Source: Xestospongia bergquistia
Lineage: Eukaryota > Porifera > Demospongiae > Haplosclerida > Petrosiidae
Length of the DNA stretch: 64,000 bases
Assembly (NCBI GenBank): GCA_963965975.1
Contig: OZ014411.1
Span: forward strand, 3,953,001 to 4,017,000
Direction: 5' to 3'
In this document: positions 1 through 12,089 of the stretch, in pieces
Numbering within the stretch: the stretch's first letter is position 1
How the letters are laid out: each line of letters opens with the position of its first letter
The notes under the pieces: model-generated
What the model was told of the DNA's origin: nothing
What the model saw: the letters and a program-made list of their open reading frames with translations, nothing else
Database searches by the model: none
Made by a program: the position numbers and the translations under genes

Positions 1-84
1 AAAACACGAGAAATCTTCCAAATAAGATCTCACAAACTGCCTACTATCAGCTTCATCGTCATGTCTTGCTCGTTTGGACGACAT
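1..84 (-). CDS. Possible 5' end of a transposon-encoded protein (partial)
   Basis: On the minus strand an ATG at 84-82 opens a 28-codon frame running off the window edge. It begins MSSKRARHDDEADSRQFVRS and is basic then acidic. It lies about 180 bp inside the putative hAT terminus, the right place for a transposase N-terminus. No domain is recognisable in so short a stretch, and a chance ORF is possible. Confidence 0.25.
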   Translation of the reverse strand, partial: MSSKRARHDDEADSRQFVRSYLEDFSCF

Positions 85-267
85 AGTAGCTGTTTGGGGC
101 TGCTTTACTCCTGGCAGATATTCCCACATGTAAATTATTATGGGTGTGGCTATGTTTGTCCGTTTCTGCTGTGGCTAAAGGGTTAAAAATCGGACACACT
201 GTCATAGTTAGATATTTTGCGAAAAAACGGACAATGTCCACCATGACCGGCTATTTCCACATCACTG
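1..267 (-). mobile_element. Possible terminus of a hAT-like DNA transposon
   Basis: Homology between the UPF1-1 upstream region and the other UPF1 copies begins abruptly just after position 267 (compare 268 onward with 12715 onward). On the minus strand the terminus reads CAGTGATGTGGAAATAGCC, which resembles hAT-type inverted-repeat ends that begin CAGTG. A short ORF starts inward at 84. The element would lie in the intron between the zinc-finger exons and exon RCFLPWL of UPF1-1, which explains why that copy shows no zinc-finger exons here. Only one end is visible, so the class is tentative. Confidence 0.4.
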
Positions 268-1034
268 ATTAACTGTAACTAAAACTAAAAGTACTTTGAT
301 TGTTTTCACTATTAGTTAACTAACTACAACTAATATAAACTAATAATATTACTAGTACCTAGTCTAAACAGACCAGCTTTCCCAAACATTATAGTACACC
401 TGTTGTAAACATTGTAACTCATTTGGCTGAGGAACCAACTTTATCTTACTAGCCATCTACTATCTACAACATTGGAATATGCTAATATAAATTTGTATTC
501 ACTTGTCTGAGGAATGAAATCTGACCAGCCAAGACTACAATTAACTTAGTTCACATACAAATGCACAAAGCACACACTTGATGACAATTTGACACTTTGA
601 TACTTTTGAAGTTGACTAACTAATACTAATTCTTGAAAATTGCAACTGGGAGACCAAGGGCTAGGTCCAGTTTGGATACATTTAACTGTAATGACAATCT
701 TAAGGAAAATGTTTGTTGTATTGAGAAAAGCTGAAAGAACTTCTGGAACTAAGATCAATGGTAAGAACAATAAAGCTAAGCGTTAAAAGAAAAAACATCA
801 TTAGCAAACGTTAAAGCTTGAGAAGCATCCATTAACAACATTACAATACTTTCCTACCTATTATTAACTATTGTGTGCATTACAACTAACTAAAACTAGT
901 AGTAAAGAATGCTAAAACTAAAAATTTTCCTAAACCAAAAAATTAGCTGTAACTAAACAAAAAGTAAATGCTGTGAGTAAAACAACACTACCACATGTTT
1001 ACACACACATATACCAGAATGTATTCACACATAG

Positions 1035-4000
1035 ATGTTTTTTGCCGTGGTTAGTTAAGATCCCATCTGATGAAGATCAAGCCAGAGCTCGTCAGATCAG
1101 TGCTCAACAGATTCAAAAGCTAGAGGAGTTATGGAATGTCAGTCCATCTTTCTTATTAATAGTACATGACATAACACTATAGGATAATCCTGATGCTCTT
1201 TTAGAAGATTTGCAAAATTCAGGAGTTGACAATCAACCAGCTCCTATTCAATTACAGTAATTAGTTACTCATTATAACTACTACTGATACTCAATGTTCA
1301 TTAATTTTATTAGATATACTGATGCCTATCAATATCAAAATATTCTTGGACCTCTGGTTAAATTAGAAGCAGATTATGAAAAGAATCTCAAACAGTGTCT
1401 GACATATGATAATATCACTGTACGTTGGGATGTTGGTCTGAAACAAAAGAGAATTGCTTATTTCAACTTTCCAAGACGAGATGGAGGCAAGTTAGTCTAG
1501 CTAATCATTACAATATATATACTTCTCCATGCATGTACACACATATTCACACAGCAGAAATACATTTTATAAAGGGAGATGAGTTACGTCTCAGGTATGT
1601 AGGCAAAAGTCATTTAGCATGGGATGGGATAGGTCATGTGACCAAAGTACCTAACAGTAAGTGAACAATCTTCACATATAATGTGTTACACATGTAATAT
1701 TACAGGTTTTGGGGATGAGGTGGGGCTTCAATTACATAGCAATGTTGGTATACCTGTTGATTGTACTCAAGACTTTTGTGTTGACTTTGTTTGGAAGTCT
1801 ACATCATTTGATAAAATGCAGAATGTACTGAAAATGATAGCTGTTGATGAGAACAGTGTATCTACATATCTATATCATCGTCTGTTAGGACATGAAGTAA
1901 CAGAAGAACCACAAATTAACATTCAAAAACGATTACCAAAACAGTAAGTACATTGTATATGTACCAAGTGCAGTTATCTCGCTTTTCTTTGCTCTCCACT
2001 TCAGTCTTTCAGCTCCTAATCTTCCCAAGTTAAACAGTTCTCAGATCTATGCTGTTAAAACTATCCTTCAAAAACCTCTAGGTTTAATCCAAGGTCCTCC
2101 TGGTACTGGAAAGACCATCACTTCTGCTACTATTGTCTATCACTTAGCTAAGATGGGCATTGGGTAAGAAAAATGTAATTAATAAATAATTAATAAGGGT
2201 CTTCCTCTTTTAGTCAAGTTCTAGTATGTGCTCCTAGTAATGTAGCAGTTGATCAGTTGACAGAAAACATTCATAATACTGGACTCAAAGTTGTTAGTGT
2301 TTGTGCTAAATCACGTGAGGCCATTGATTCTCTAGTCTCCTTCTTAGCATTACATAATCAAGTATTCCAACTGGCTAAAGATTGGTTAGATATTACAAAA
2401 TCATTTCGATGCCATTGTTGTTGCAACATTTAGTAATCCTGAGTTTAAAAAGCTGCAACAATTGAAAGATGAAAAAGGCGAGCTCTCAAGTTCTGATTGG
2501 AAAAGATACTCAACTTTAAAGAGACAACTTGAAAGAGAACTCCTCAATAATGCCGATGTAATTTGTTGTACTTGTGTAAGTGCTGGTGATCCACGACTAG
2601 CTAAATTCAGATTTAAAATGGTTCTTATTGACGAGAGTACACAGGTAGAATGTATTGCTTGAACTGAATAGCACTCTTTCTCTTGTTCTTTCTCTCAGGC
2701 CACAGAGCCAGAATGTATGGTGCCTATTGCAAAAGGAAGTAAGCAAGTGATATTAGTAGGAGATCACTGTCAACTGGGACCAGTTATTATGTGTAAGAAA
2801 GCTGCAGAGTAAGTCCATTGCCATCAGTACAATAATTATCTCTTGGTTAGTGCTGGTTTCTCTCAATCTTTATTTCAGAGATTGGTTCTCCTGGGTGTAA
2901 AACCAATACAACTAATTGTTCAGTATCGTATGCATCCATCATTGACAGAATTTCCCTCTAATACTTTCTATGAAGGTAAAGTACAAAATGGTGTGTCACA
3001 TGCTGACAGAGTATTGGAAAGTAAGTGTTTATGTACTATCATGGGTTTTTATAAGTGATTGTTTTTTAGCTGTCCAAGTACATTTCCCTTGGCCTAATCC
3101 TAAAAAACCAATGTTCTTTTGGTGTTCTACTGGTCAGGAAGAAATCTCTAATAGTGGTACCTCTTACCTCAATAGGTTTTGTTGTAAAAATGAGTAAAGG
3201 TTATCATTTTTCACTATAGGACTGAGGCTGCTAATGTGGAGAAAGTAGTGACTAAACTCATGAAAACTGGTGTCAAGGCTTGTCAAATTGGAGTCATTAC
3301 TCCTTACGAGGGACAGCGTGCTTATATAGTCCAGTATATGCAATTTAATAAGGAAATGTCTCAGAAATTGTATGAAGAGTTAGAGGTAGCAAATGTTGAT
3401 GCCTTTCAAGGACGAGAGAAAGATTTTATTATTTTATCTTGTGTTCGTTCTAATGAACGTCAAGGTATTGGATTTTTAAAAGATGCCTGTCGTCTCAATG
3501 TGGCATTAACACGTGCTAAATATGGAGTGATCATCATTGGTAATGCTAAAGTACTTTCTAGAGTAAGTTAGTAATACTCCATAATCCATATAATGTAAGT
3601 ATCTCTGTCTATCTCAGAATAAATTGTGGCGTCGTCTTATTAAGGAGTACCAGGATCAATATCCAAGCCTCCTTGTAGAGGGACCCCTTAATAATCTTCG
3701 TAAAAATGAGATGCACTTCAATAAACCCATCAAGATGAAGGGCAAACTTGTATGTAGTTGGTATGATCTTATTATTGTTTAACTGAACATATCTAATGGC
3801 AGGGTGATCCTCTAATTCCTTGTACTACACACAATGCTGAAGGGGCTCTCCTTCCATTATCACCATCATCAGTTCTTGAACCCTATCAGATGTGTGACCC
3901 ACATTGTTAGTTTATTACTAATAAAACTAAATTTGTGTTATTATTGTATCTCCTTAGATGATGAGTACTATAGATCACATGATCACATGAGTTATATTGG

Positions 4001-5468
4001 TCCTGATCATAATGCTGCTATTGCAGCTGCTTCAATGAACTTACAACACAGTCTGTTTATGCCACCTGTACCACCTCCACAACATTATTATAATAATCAG
4101 GTAGTTAATGATCAGGGATTTACTCTCTTATTTTTATTACATATATCATCAGGTACCTAATGTACCTAGACCAGATTCCTTTGTCTATCAACTTATCAAT
4201 AGTCAAGTTAGTATTAGTATCAGCTACCACCATATGTGTGTTAACTATATAGGACTCTAATCAACAGCCAAGTCAACCATTAACTCAACAAAACTTGACA
4301 ATGAGTCAACCTACATTGCCTCTTTCTCAATCAGAATTTTCTCAAGTTAGACATGTTGTCCGTATTAACACTTAGATTTAGTCACTTCTCTCTTCTTTTA
4401 GGATGTATGCGATGAAGAGTTTTGTAATGAACAAGATGGTGATTTTCATCAGGGCTCTATCTATTATGGTGACAATAGTGCCATTAACCAAAGAACCATT
4501 ACTAGCTATGATCATCCCATCTATCAATTCAGTCATTACAATAAAGTTAGTACTACTACATGTATCTGTGTTTATACCAATACTTGTCATGATTTTATAG
4601 GACCTCACAGATAGTCAACCTTCACAACATCTCCCTCAATCAGAACCTAATGTTTATCACTCAAATGATGATAATGTCAATTGTCCGGTATATACTGTAA
4701 CATACATATAATATATAAATATCATTGTTGTTGATTTGTTCATTTGTATTGATTACATATTATTTGTATATCAGACTGCATTAGAGGCTCGCCAACTTAA
4801 TATCGCTAAAACTCGAGATTTGGAAGAAACAATTTCTAAATTTGCTGAAGAAAATAGACACCTTAAACACATGTAAATTATTAAACATATCATTATTAAA
4901 ATATCATTTCAAGCATAATAGAATGACATATATATTGAAGGTTCTTTTATTTCATGTATCAGTAAATGCTTAGTCTATTGACATCATCATGCATTTTCTA
5001 ATGAACATGTACCATAATTAAGTTTATACTACATATACAATCATGTACATGTGTATAGTATTATATTGGTATTTACAAATATACAATTAGTACTCCTATT
5101 AATTATTAGAACATATGATTAGGTTGATTTTGTTTAAATATTTACTGTACACAAACATAGTGAGTTTTGACATTATTCTGTATAGGTTAGAGATACGAGG
5201 AACACAGCATTCCTCTCTCAGAGAGAGGAATACCTCTTGTGACAGAACTAAAAGAGAGCTAGTTATGGAGCAACAGAGGAGAGCTACATTACAAGTGGGT
5301 AATAAACTATACAATATTTACAATCATACCAGTGTATTTTCATAGAAGGAGTTACAAGATGCAAATGATAAAATTATGGAATTGACTACCTCTAATGACA
5401 AGAAAATTAATGTCATTATGTTATTATGCCTCATGCTAATAATTATTCTTTTTATTATTGCAATATGA
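1035..5468 (+). CDS. UPF1: UPF1-like RNA helicase with C-terminal tail anchor (UPF1-1), 5' exons outside window
   Basis: Superfamily 1 ATP-dependent RNA helicase of nonsense-mediated decay. I joined 22 exons, all in phase: 1035-1137, 1183-1256, 1314-1486, 1558-1656, 1706-1943, 2005-2163, 2214-2384, 2434-2644, 2699-2808, 2851-3020, 3070-3175, 3220-3562, 3618-3749, 3803-3893, 3958-4100, 4153-4206, 4253-4345, 4402-4545, 4601-4687, 4775-4872, 5186-5294, 5346-5468. This gives about 1009 residues. Visible motifs are Walker A GPPGTGKT, Walker [32 protein letters not shown] and [11 protein letters not shown]. The stalk/1B region (TDAYQYQN onward) is also present. The CH zinc-finger exons would lie upstream, beyond the putative transposon. 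An SQ-rich tail follows the helicase core. The last three exons add a heptad-like charged stretch and end [22 protein letters not shown], a predicted tail anchor not known in UPF1. The intron at 1487-1557 is GC-AG; the one at 2385-2433 is 49 nt. No internal stop was found. Confidence 0.88.
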
Positions 5469-7278
5469 GTTTAAATTAACAGAGATACTTACATTACATT
5501 ATATTTAACAATTAAAAATTTTAAATGTAAGTAGAAACATCTCTATTATTTTTGAGTTTTTATTATTTTGCTATATTTGTGTGTAGTTTTAAATTGATAA
5601 TAGCAAATACTTAAGTCAACAGTATTCCAGTTAAAATCTTAAAATAATACAAACACTTTGGTGCAAAAGTGTTTGAGCAAATAATGGTACAAACAATACT
5701 GAAAGTACATATTCATATTGATTGTTACTAATCATGTCAAAGCTCACATTTTAGTATTAATCAGTATTTGTAGATTCATTTTAAAAAATGACAATACATT
5801 GATGATATTACAGATGGTAATAATATATTTTAGATAGCCATAAGGTGTTTTTAATTAGACAATAGTATTAGATATGTTATAGTAATGTGGGCCAATAGAT
5901 ATATAATTAAACTTTCAACAGTTGTCATATGCAACTTATAATTCAAACAGAGACACAAACAAATCAGAATAAAAGTAGATACTCTGTTTTATATTTTGAC
6001 AATTTTCAACTATCAAAAATAAATTATTATGACATTAACAGCAGGTCTGCATATTATTTGTGAACACATTCATGTATGTACAAACAACAACAAGATTTTT
6101 TTATGATACTCAACACAAAATTAACATCACTCTTACAGAGATTATTAAAAACATCAGCAAACAAATCAACATTCTTTAATATTGATTCTATCAGTTAATA
6201 TTATGTGTAATTATATTGAAACACTCTTATATCATTAGCTTTCTATATTACCAGTATATTATTTCTACATCCACAAAAAAGAATTTTGCACCACTGTTGT
6301 CATTAATTTCTAATCATTGATATTAGCAACAAGTCTTGTTGGTTATAGCAATGTAATCACAATGAAGAAAACACACTTGTCCTCAAAGCACATACATAAT
6401 GTCATTAAAACATTGTTAAGAAGGATAATTTAGTCACAGAGAAATTAGGTAGTCAAATAAATAACAAAAAACTATAATCATTCAGTAAGACACCACTTTT
6501 GGTACATGCTCAAATAGTGATGCCAGATAAAAGTCCAAAGGTAGTGTTTGTGGTGTGTTGCAAGGAGGTAATTATTATTTCATGATTGTGAGATAAAACG
6601 TAATGTTAGCTAGTAAATGTTTGCGATATATATTATTATGTAAACATTAATGAGAAAGACTACAAGGCAGTCGTAGTATTGCATACTCTAAAATTAAGCA
6701 ATTCAAGAAACTAAATGATAACCTTTAATGTTCTTATTCCAAGAACAAAGCTAAATAGTAAAACATTAGAAAAGTGTTTTTTTTCCAATAACTAGAGCCA
6801 TGATAAAAGGTGAACAATACAATGTGTACATAACTTATTGAAGTATGTTCACTTTAATTTCAACCTTTTTATTATGAATTTATCCATTTGTTTTAATAAT
6901 ACAAAAATAGTTTCAGTAGGTTTCCCGTTTATGTAGAGAAACTTTGTGGTCAATACCAATAACAGTTCCAAGGTTACCTTTCTTGGTTATTGCTTATAAG
7001 CAAAGTATGGTCGTATAGTCATATAAAAAGAAGCACTTAGGAAGTCCTTACAAGAATGAAATAATTGTTAATAAATTTTAAAAGTCATGTATTTGCCAAC
7101 TAGTATATAACATCAAATATTACTAAACAAATCAGGAACAAGCATTTGATATTGATCATACTATGATAGCCAGTGACTTACCACTTTCAAAGCATTTCCT
7201 TCAAATGAAAATGTCAACACATAAAAGATTAGGAATAATTATAAGGAATAGCATTAACAGTAATTTCCAACATGTTGG
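5469..7278. other. Convergent intergenic spacer between UPF1-1 and GGT-1
   Basis: AT-rich and without a convincing ORF. It is nearly identical to 34824-36726 (after UPF1-3), and diverged and shortened relative to 16952-18272 (after UPF1-2). The two genes converge, so both 3' ends lie here. Confidence 0.6.
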
Positions 7279-9485
7279 CTAGTAACCTGCTGGTTGACCA
7301 TCTCTTCTTTTATCACTTACAGCATAAATCACTCCATTATTTTTATAAATTGCCTGCACAACCCCTATGGGTTTATTATAGAACACATTAACATCATGGT
7401 GCAACTCTCTTAGCCTTTTGACATAAGATTCAGGAAAATCTTTTTCAACTCTCACAACGTTTGGCATAAGTTCGTGATGCAATCGTGGACTTGATACTGA
7501 TTCATTCAATGACATACCGAACTTGAAAACATTTAATATAACCTGTAGAGTATTAATAGAAGTAGTTTAATGGCACAATGTCAGTTAAGAGTTAGACAAT
7601 TATAATGTGTATCAGCTTGCTCACATGTATATCAGTATGAATGATATACAAGTAAATAGGTTTTAATACTATATTGGACTTGAAACAGACCATAATTTGC
7701 TAAGATATGCTAACAAGTAATAGTGATGCATTTAATTTCTCATTCATATATACCTGTGCAATTGATGTTACTATTCTTTTAGATCCTGTAGCTCCGATAA
7801 TCATGACTATCTTTCCATTCTTAGCAATTATGGTAGGGACTGCTGATGAAAGAGGCCTATGACCACCTTTTAAGTAATTACTTACAGCAGAAGGATAACC
7901 ATATGAGTTATGTCTTCCTGGTATGTTGAAGACATGCATTTGATTATTAAAGAGAACACCATTTAATAGCATGAAACTACCAAAACTAAAAAAAACATTA
8001 TTAATAAATCTTTTTTTTCTTACTAGTAATTTATGGTACTAGTAATTGCCACTCCATCACCATGTTCATCCAGAACACAAACATGAGTAGTTCCAAGGGA
8101 AGGTGAATTATATTGTAGGTTTTTTAAGTAGTGAGTGACATCATAAGTGGTTGTATCATTAATTTTTCCCTGCATCAGTTTCGACGTTTTAACATCCATC
8201 ATATCTTTCACAACCTATTAATATACAGATTACGTTTGATAAAAGTAATGTATCTTACTTCATTGATAGTATCATTAAAGTCAGGATCTCCTAAAAATAT
8301 ACGCTGACCATAGCCAAATTTGAATGCCTCAACAATACGATGATATGCCTCTGCTCTTAAATTAACTTCAGTCTGAAGGTAACCTGAAAAAAATTGAAGT
8401 AAACTTTTTAATGATCAATTAGCTTTTACCATTATCTAGTATATTCAATATTAGAGCTAACACTGCACCACTAGCTGGGGGAGGAAAACTATGAATTGTC
8501 ATGTCATTGTCAAAAAGACTCATTAACACAGGTCGAGTAACTGCAGAGTAATTTTTGAAATCTTCAAATGTTAATATGCTATTGTATCGTTCACGCAAAT
8601 CTTTTACCAACTTTTTAGTGAAGTTACTGTTATAAAAATAGTCTGCTCCTTCTTCAGCTATAGCTCTTAAAGTTAATGCTAACTCAGGTTGCTTCAAAGT
8701 GTTACCCTCAGTTAATACTTCACCATTAGGACTTATTAATAATTGTCTGCATAAAGAAGTCATTGTATTTAAAACTACTAAACTACACTAACTAACTTTA
8801 AATTTCCATAATCTCCATTCATTAAATCACTGTAAACAATCTTCTTTTTAATATATTTTGGTATTGATGGTAAAATTTTAACACCTTTTTCAGCTAATTC
8901 AATAGATGGCTGAATGAGCTCTGACCAAGATAAACGACCAAACTGTTGATGAGCTTCATACAATCCTTTGACTTGTCCTGGTACACAAATAGATAATCCA
9001 CCTATTGTAAATAAAACAATAATTAAGAAACAAATATATAAGATACCTCTTTTTGTAGAGTTCCTATCATTTTTAAATATCTTCATCACTTTTTCAGGAA
9101 TTTCTTGAGGAGCTTTTTCACGAAAATCAATAGCAAAAGTTTGTTTTATAGATTCATTATAGTACATAAGAAAACCACCACCTCCAATGCCAGCCAAGTG
9201 AAAATTGTGTACCCCTATACAGAACAAAGTTGCTATTGCTGAGTCAACAGCTGATCCATTTTTCTTTAATATTTCTACTCCTATTTTAGAGCAAATAGGA
9301 GAATCACTGGCTACAGCTGCATGTTGATAACCATTTTTCAATGTCTCATTACAGGAATAATTATCCAATAGTGTGAACCAAAAAGGAACGAATGTTGAAG
9401 TGATCATCATCAAGACATTGACAATAGAACAAAACTTTCCACAAAAAATTCCTGCATATACTTTCTTGCTTTTCAATTGTTCCAT
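7279..9485 (-). CDS. Gamma-glutamyltransferase, copy 1 (GGT-1)
   Basis: Ntn-hydrolase that cleaves gamma-glutamyl bonds of glutathione-type substrates, normally a type II membrane ectoenzyme. Seven exons: 9485-9047, 9001-8797, 8746-8430, 8383-8259, 8214-8024, 7985-7754, 7542-7279. Together they give 1773 nt (590 aa) in one open frame; human GGT1 is 569 aa. The start at MEQLK is chosen because it is shared by all copies. A signal anchor lies at about residues 18-41. IGGGGF and DFREKAP (substrate arginine) are followed by the autocleavage site GTTH with its threonine nucleophile, then TSTIN, RPLSSAVPTI and the C-terminal PAGY. At the human GGT1 E420/D422/D423 positions it reads NNQMHVF, so the catalytic-pocket D423 is Val. 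Closest to GGT-4 in the array. Confidence 0.92.
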
Positions 9486-10741
9486 GACTAAGTGAATTGA
9501 ACCTAAAGCCAAAAAAGAGGTAGAGCAGAGACAACAGGAAAATTTAGCTTCAGGTAAATTCTGTTTATGTAGCAAGAACACATGTATTAAAATGAATTAG
9601 TTGACTAAATGATCATTTATGGCACACATAATACATGATCAGCTACTTGGAACGACGTAATAAACATCACTCTGTTCTTATTACTAATATATTAATGTTG
9701 CCTACTGATATTACAAGGTGCAAACATTAGACACCAATAAAGACTATGAAGAGGAAGAAACAAATGCCCTACCCTTATTAAAGTGCAAACAGACTAGAAT
9801 AGGATAGACTATATCGCACATATAGAAGGTAGACATTACCTAACTAATATAGCTCTAACAAGTAATCAACTACAACTACAAAAAGTAATTGTCATTAGTT
9901 TATTATTAATAAGAACAGCGTTATGTTTACTATTGCTCATTACAAGACCTTCCTCTTTGAAAGATAAATCTCTCAATCACAAAAGCTTTTTTACCTATTA
10001 GTATGTAAACACGGAAGTTAAAACATTGGTTAAAATGTATTAGTGACGAATATGTCCTATGTAGAGTAGTTTGTTAATTGTCTTCAAGATGAACCTGATG
10101 ACAAATCTACAATGTCTGTTTTAAAAGCTTCCTTTATGTACTTTTTAAACAATTTTTAAAATCAATGTACATTGTGTCTATGTTAATGAAAATAAAAGAA
10201 GAGAAGGTGCTACACTCTGAAAATTAGAAGGCCGAGTGGAATCATAGGGATAAAGTGAAAAAATTAAAGATAAGTATAAAGAATTGAAAGACTTATAAAT
10301 TAATAAACAAGTGAAGATGAAGGTATTCAAGTACATTAATGTAATCTGTTTGTCAATAGACTTTAAATTCTATCAATGAGCTATGTGCATTTATTTAAAG
10401 TATGATCTATTGTTAATACATATGCTCTCTAAACATTACACTCTACAAAGTGATTGGTTGATTTATCCAATCTATAGTCATTATTGGCACATATAATAAT
10501 GTGATGAAATACTGAGAAGTAATCAACATCACACTGTTCTATTTACGAATATACTATTGTCACCTTCTGATAGGTGTTGACAGGTAGTCAGCAATATAGA
10601 CTTCCCTATCAGAAGAAAGCAACAGATGGCCTACCCTTGTATATATCTAAACTACAAACAGACTAGAATAAGGAAATACAATACATTGTATATATATATA
10701 TTAAACCTTTAGCCGACCATATGGATGTGGAGAGTGTACTG
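9486..10741. promoter_or_regulatory. Shared 5' region of GGT-1 and membrane-protein copy 1, with two copies of a conserved motif block
   Basis: No gene. The spacer recurs after GGT-3 (26,452-27,690) and GGT-6 (53,259-54,465). It holds two related blocks built around GCCCTACCCTT plus AAACAGACTAGAATA, at about 9762-9830 and 10623-10672. The first is about 280 bp upstream of the GGT start and the second about 70-100 bp upstream of the membrane-protein remnant. A related block appears inverted upstream of GGT-2, -4 and -5. A promoter role is inferred from position and conservation only. Confidence 0.4.
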
Positions 10742-11893
10742 ACTATTGCTTAGCTCTTATCATTCCATTTTGCTGTGGCTGGTATAGCACTGGTAGCTTT
10801 TGTTATTGTTTTAAATCTAACTGTGCCTGTGGGTACCATCAATGGACTAATATTTTACGCTAATAATATCAAAATATATGAGCCAATTTTTTCCCCACAT
10901 GCATGGTCCGGTACCTTTTCTTACTCAGTTTATCTCCTGGCTTAATATAGATCTGGGTATTGAAATTTGTTTTTATAATGGCATGAATTCTTGTATTAAG
11001 ATGAGGTTGTAGTTCCAAACTATGTCTGGTTTCTTCTCATAGTTATCATATTACAAAATATTCTAACAAAGTTGTTCAACTTGTTGGAAGACGTGTTGTT
11101 CCAGTACTAGTACTAGCCACTATGATCTTACTCTCCTATACAAAAATAATACTAACTGTTTTTCAAGTCTTCTGTTACACTAATATTCAGTGTACTGATG
11201 AGAATGATGTCATTTTCTTAAGGAAGGTGTGGAAAATTGATGCTAACGTTCAATATATGAAAGATCATCACCTTTCATTATATGTGCTACTAATTATTCC
11301 TTACACCTGTTTTCTTTTCATTATATCACTATTTGAACGACAGCTATCAAATTTAAGTGTTGCTAAATGGTTTCAGTATAAATGAAACCTTTCTTTGATT
11401 CATACAGAGGTCCATGCATATAAAGACAAATGTCCTTTTTGGACTGGATTTTACTACTTGTTCGTGTTGTCTTAGCTCTACTTGTTTCTCTAGACATCAA
11501 AGCTACTGTATGTGCTAAAATGTGTTTTAACTTGTATTGCATTGATGCATATCACTTTAAGGGGAACATATGCTCATTATTCATTAGCTGTCCTTGAAGT
11601 ATTTGGCTCACCTAAATAATAAAATTTGTATCTAAATTTTACTTTCAGTTGTGTTTCTAGTGTTTTGTGGTATTATTATCTATCATGTCTGGAATCGATT
11701 ATTGAAGTCTCAATTACAACAGACAATCAAGAAAGTTAAAAAGGTCTTTAAAATCCTGAAACACCTTCTAATTCTATAATAACATGGAACTTCCACCCAC
11801 GATGTCTTCAACCTCCATTTTTGTTACTAGTACAACTGTAGCAGTGGTAATGAAACAAGAGTCACTAATACAAGGTGAAGATGACAATCTATA
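10742..11893 (+). pseudogene. Decayed C-terminal part of a multipass membrane protein, copy 1
   Basis: Fragments in several frames match the conserved membrane region of a large sponge/metazoan family of receptor-like proteins with repetitive ectodomains. In order: VGTINGLIFYAN, FISWLNIDLGIEICFYNGM, LVGRRVVPVLVLATMILLSY, PFFDSYRGP, and a C-terminal KQESLIQGEDDNL. Compared with copy 2 there is an extra T near 10890 (frameshift) and a TAG where copy 2 has CAA near 11008. Further frame changes are needed to follow the family. Only the 3' region is present; no ectodomain repeats are visible upstream. The family assignment comes from memory of recurring motifs. Confidence 0.6.
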
Positions 11894-12089
11894 AAAGTGC
11901 TAGGCCCTTTTTTATATATTAATTATAATATTTCATATCAATAGTGTAGCTGCATAATGTATCGACTTAAATGATTATTATTACCACTTTCTTGTTATAT
12001 GTTTTATATTGATATTAACCTTGATTTAAATAAATTACACATTAATACAAATCTAAAGATTTTGTATATTAATAATGTTATAAGATACT

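Noticed and set aside
546-770. Minus-strand ORF of 74 codons
   Set aside because: Lies in diverged intronic DNA of UPF1-1, with no counterpart maintained in the other copies.
1425-1664. 79-codon ORF and apparent frame break in UPF1-1
   Set aside because: Explained by exon 4 read together with part of the GC-AG intron.
2340-2470. Apparent frameshift in UPF1-1 between HNQ and KKLQQLKDE
   Set aside because: A 49-nt GT-AG intron (2385-2433) restores the frame as [14 protein letters not shown].
9486-9581. Upstream in-frame Met extending GGT-1 by 32 residues
   Set aside because: The extension is not kept in frame in all copies, and the region is homologous 5' UTR; MEQLK is the shared start followed by the signal anchor.
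11122-11385. 87-codon ORF as a stand-alone small membrane protein
   Set aside because: It is one frame of the decayed multipass membrane-protein remnant.
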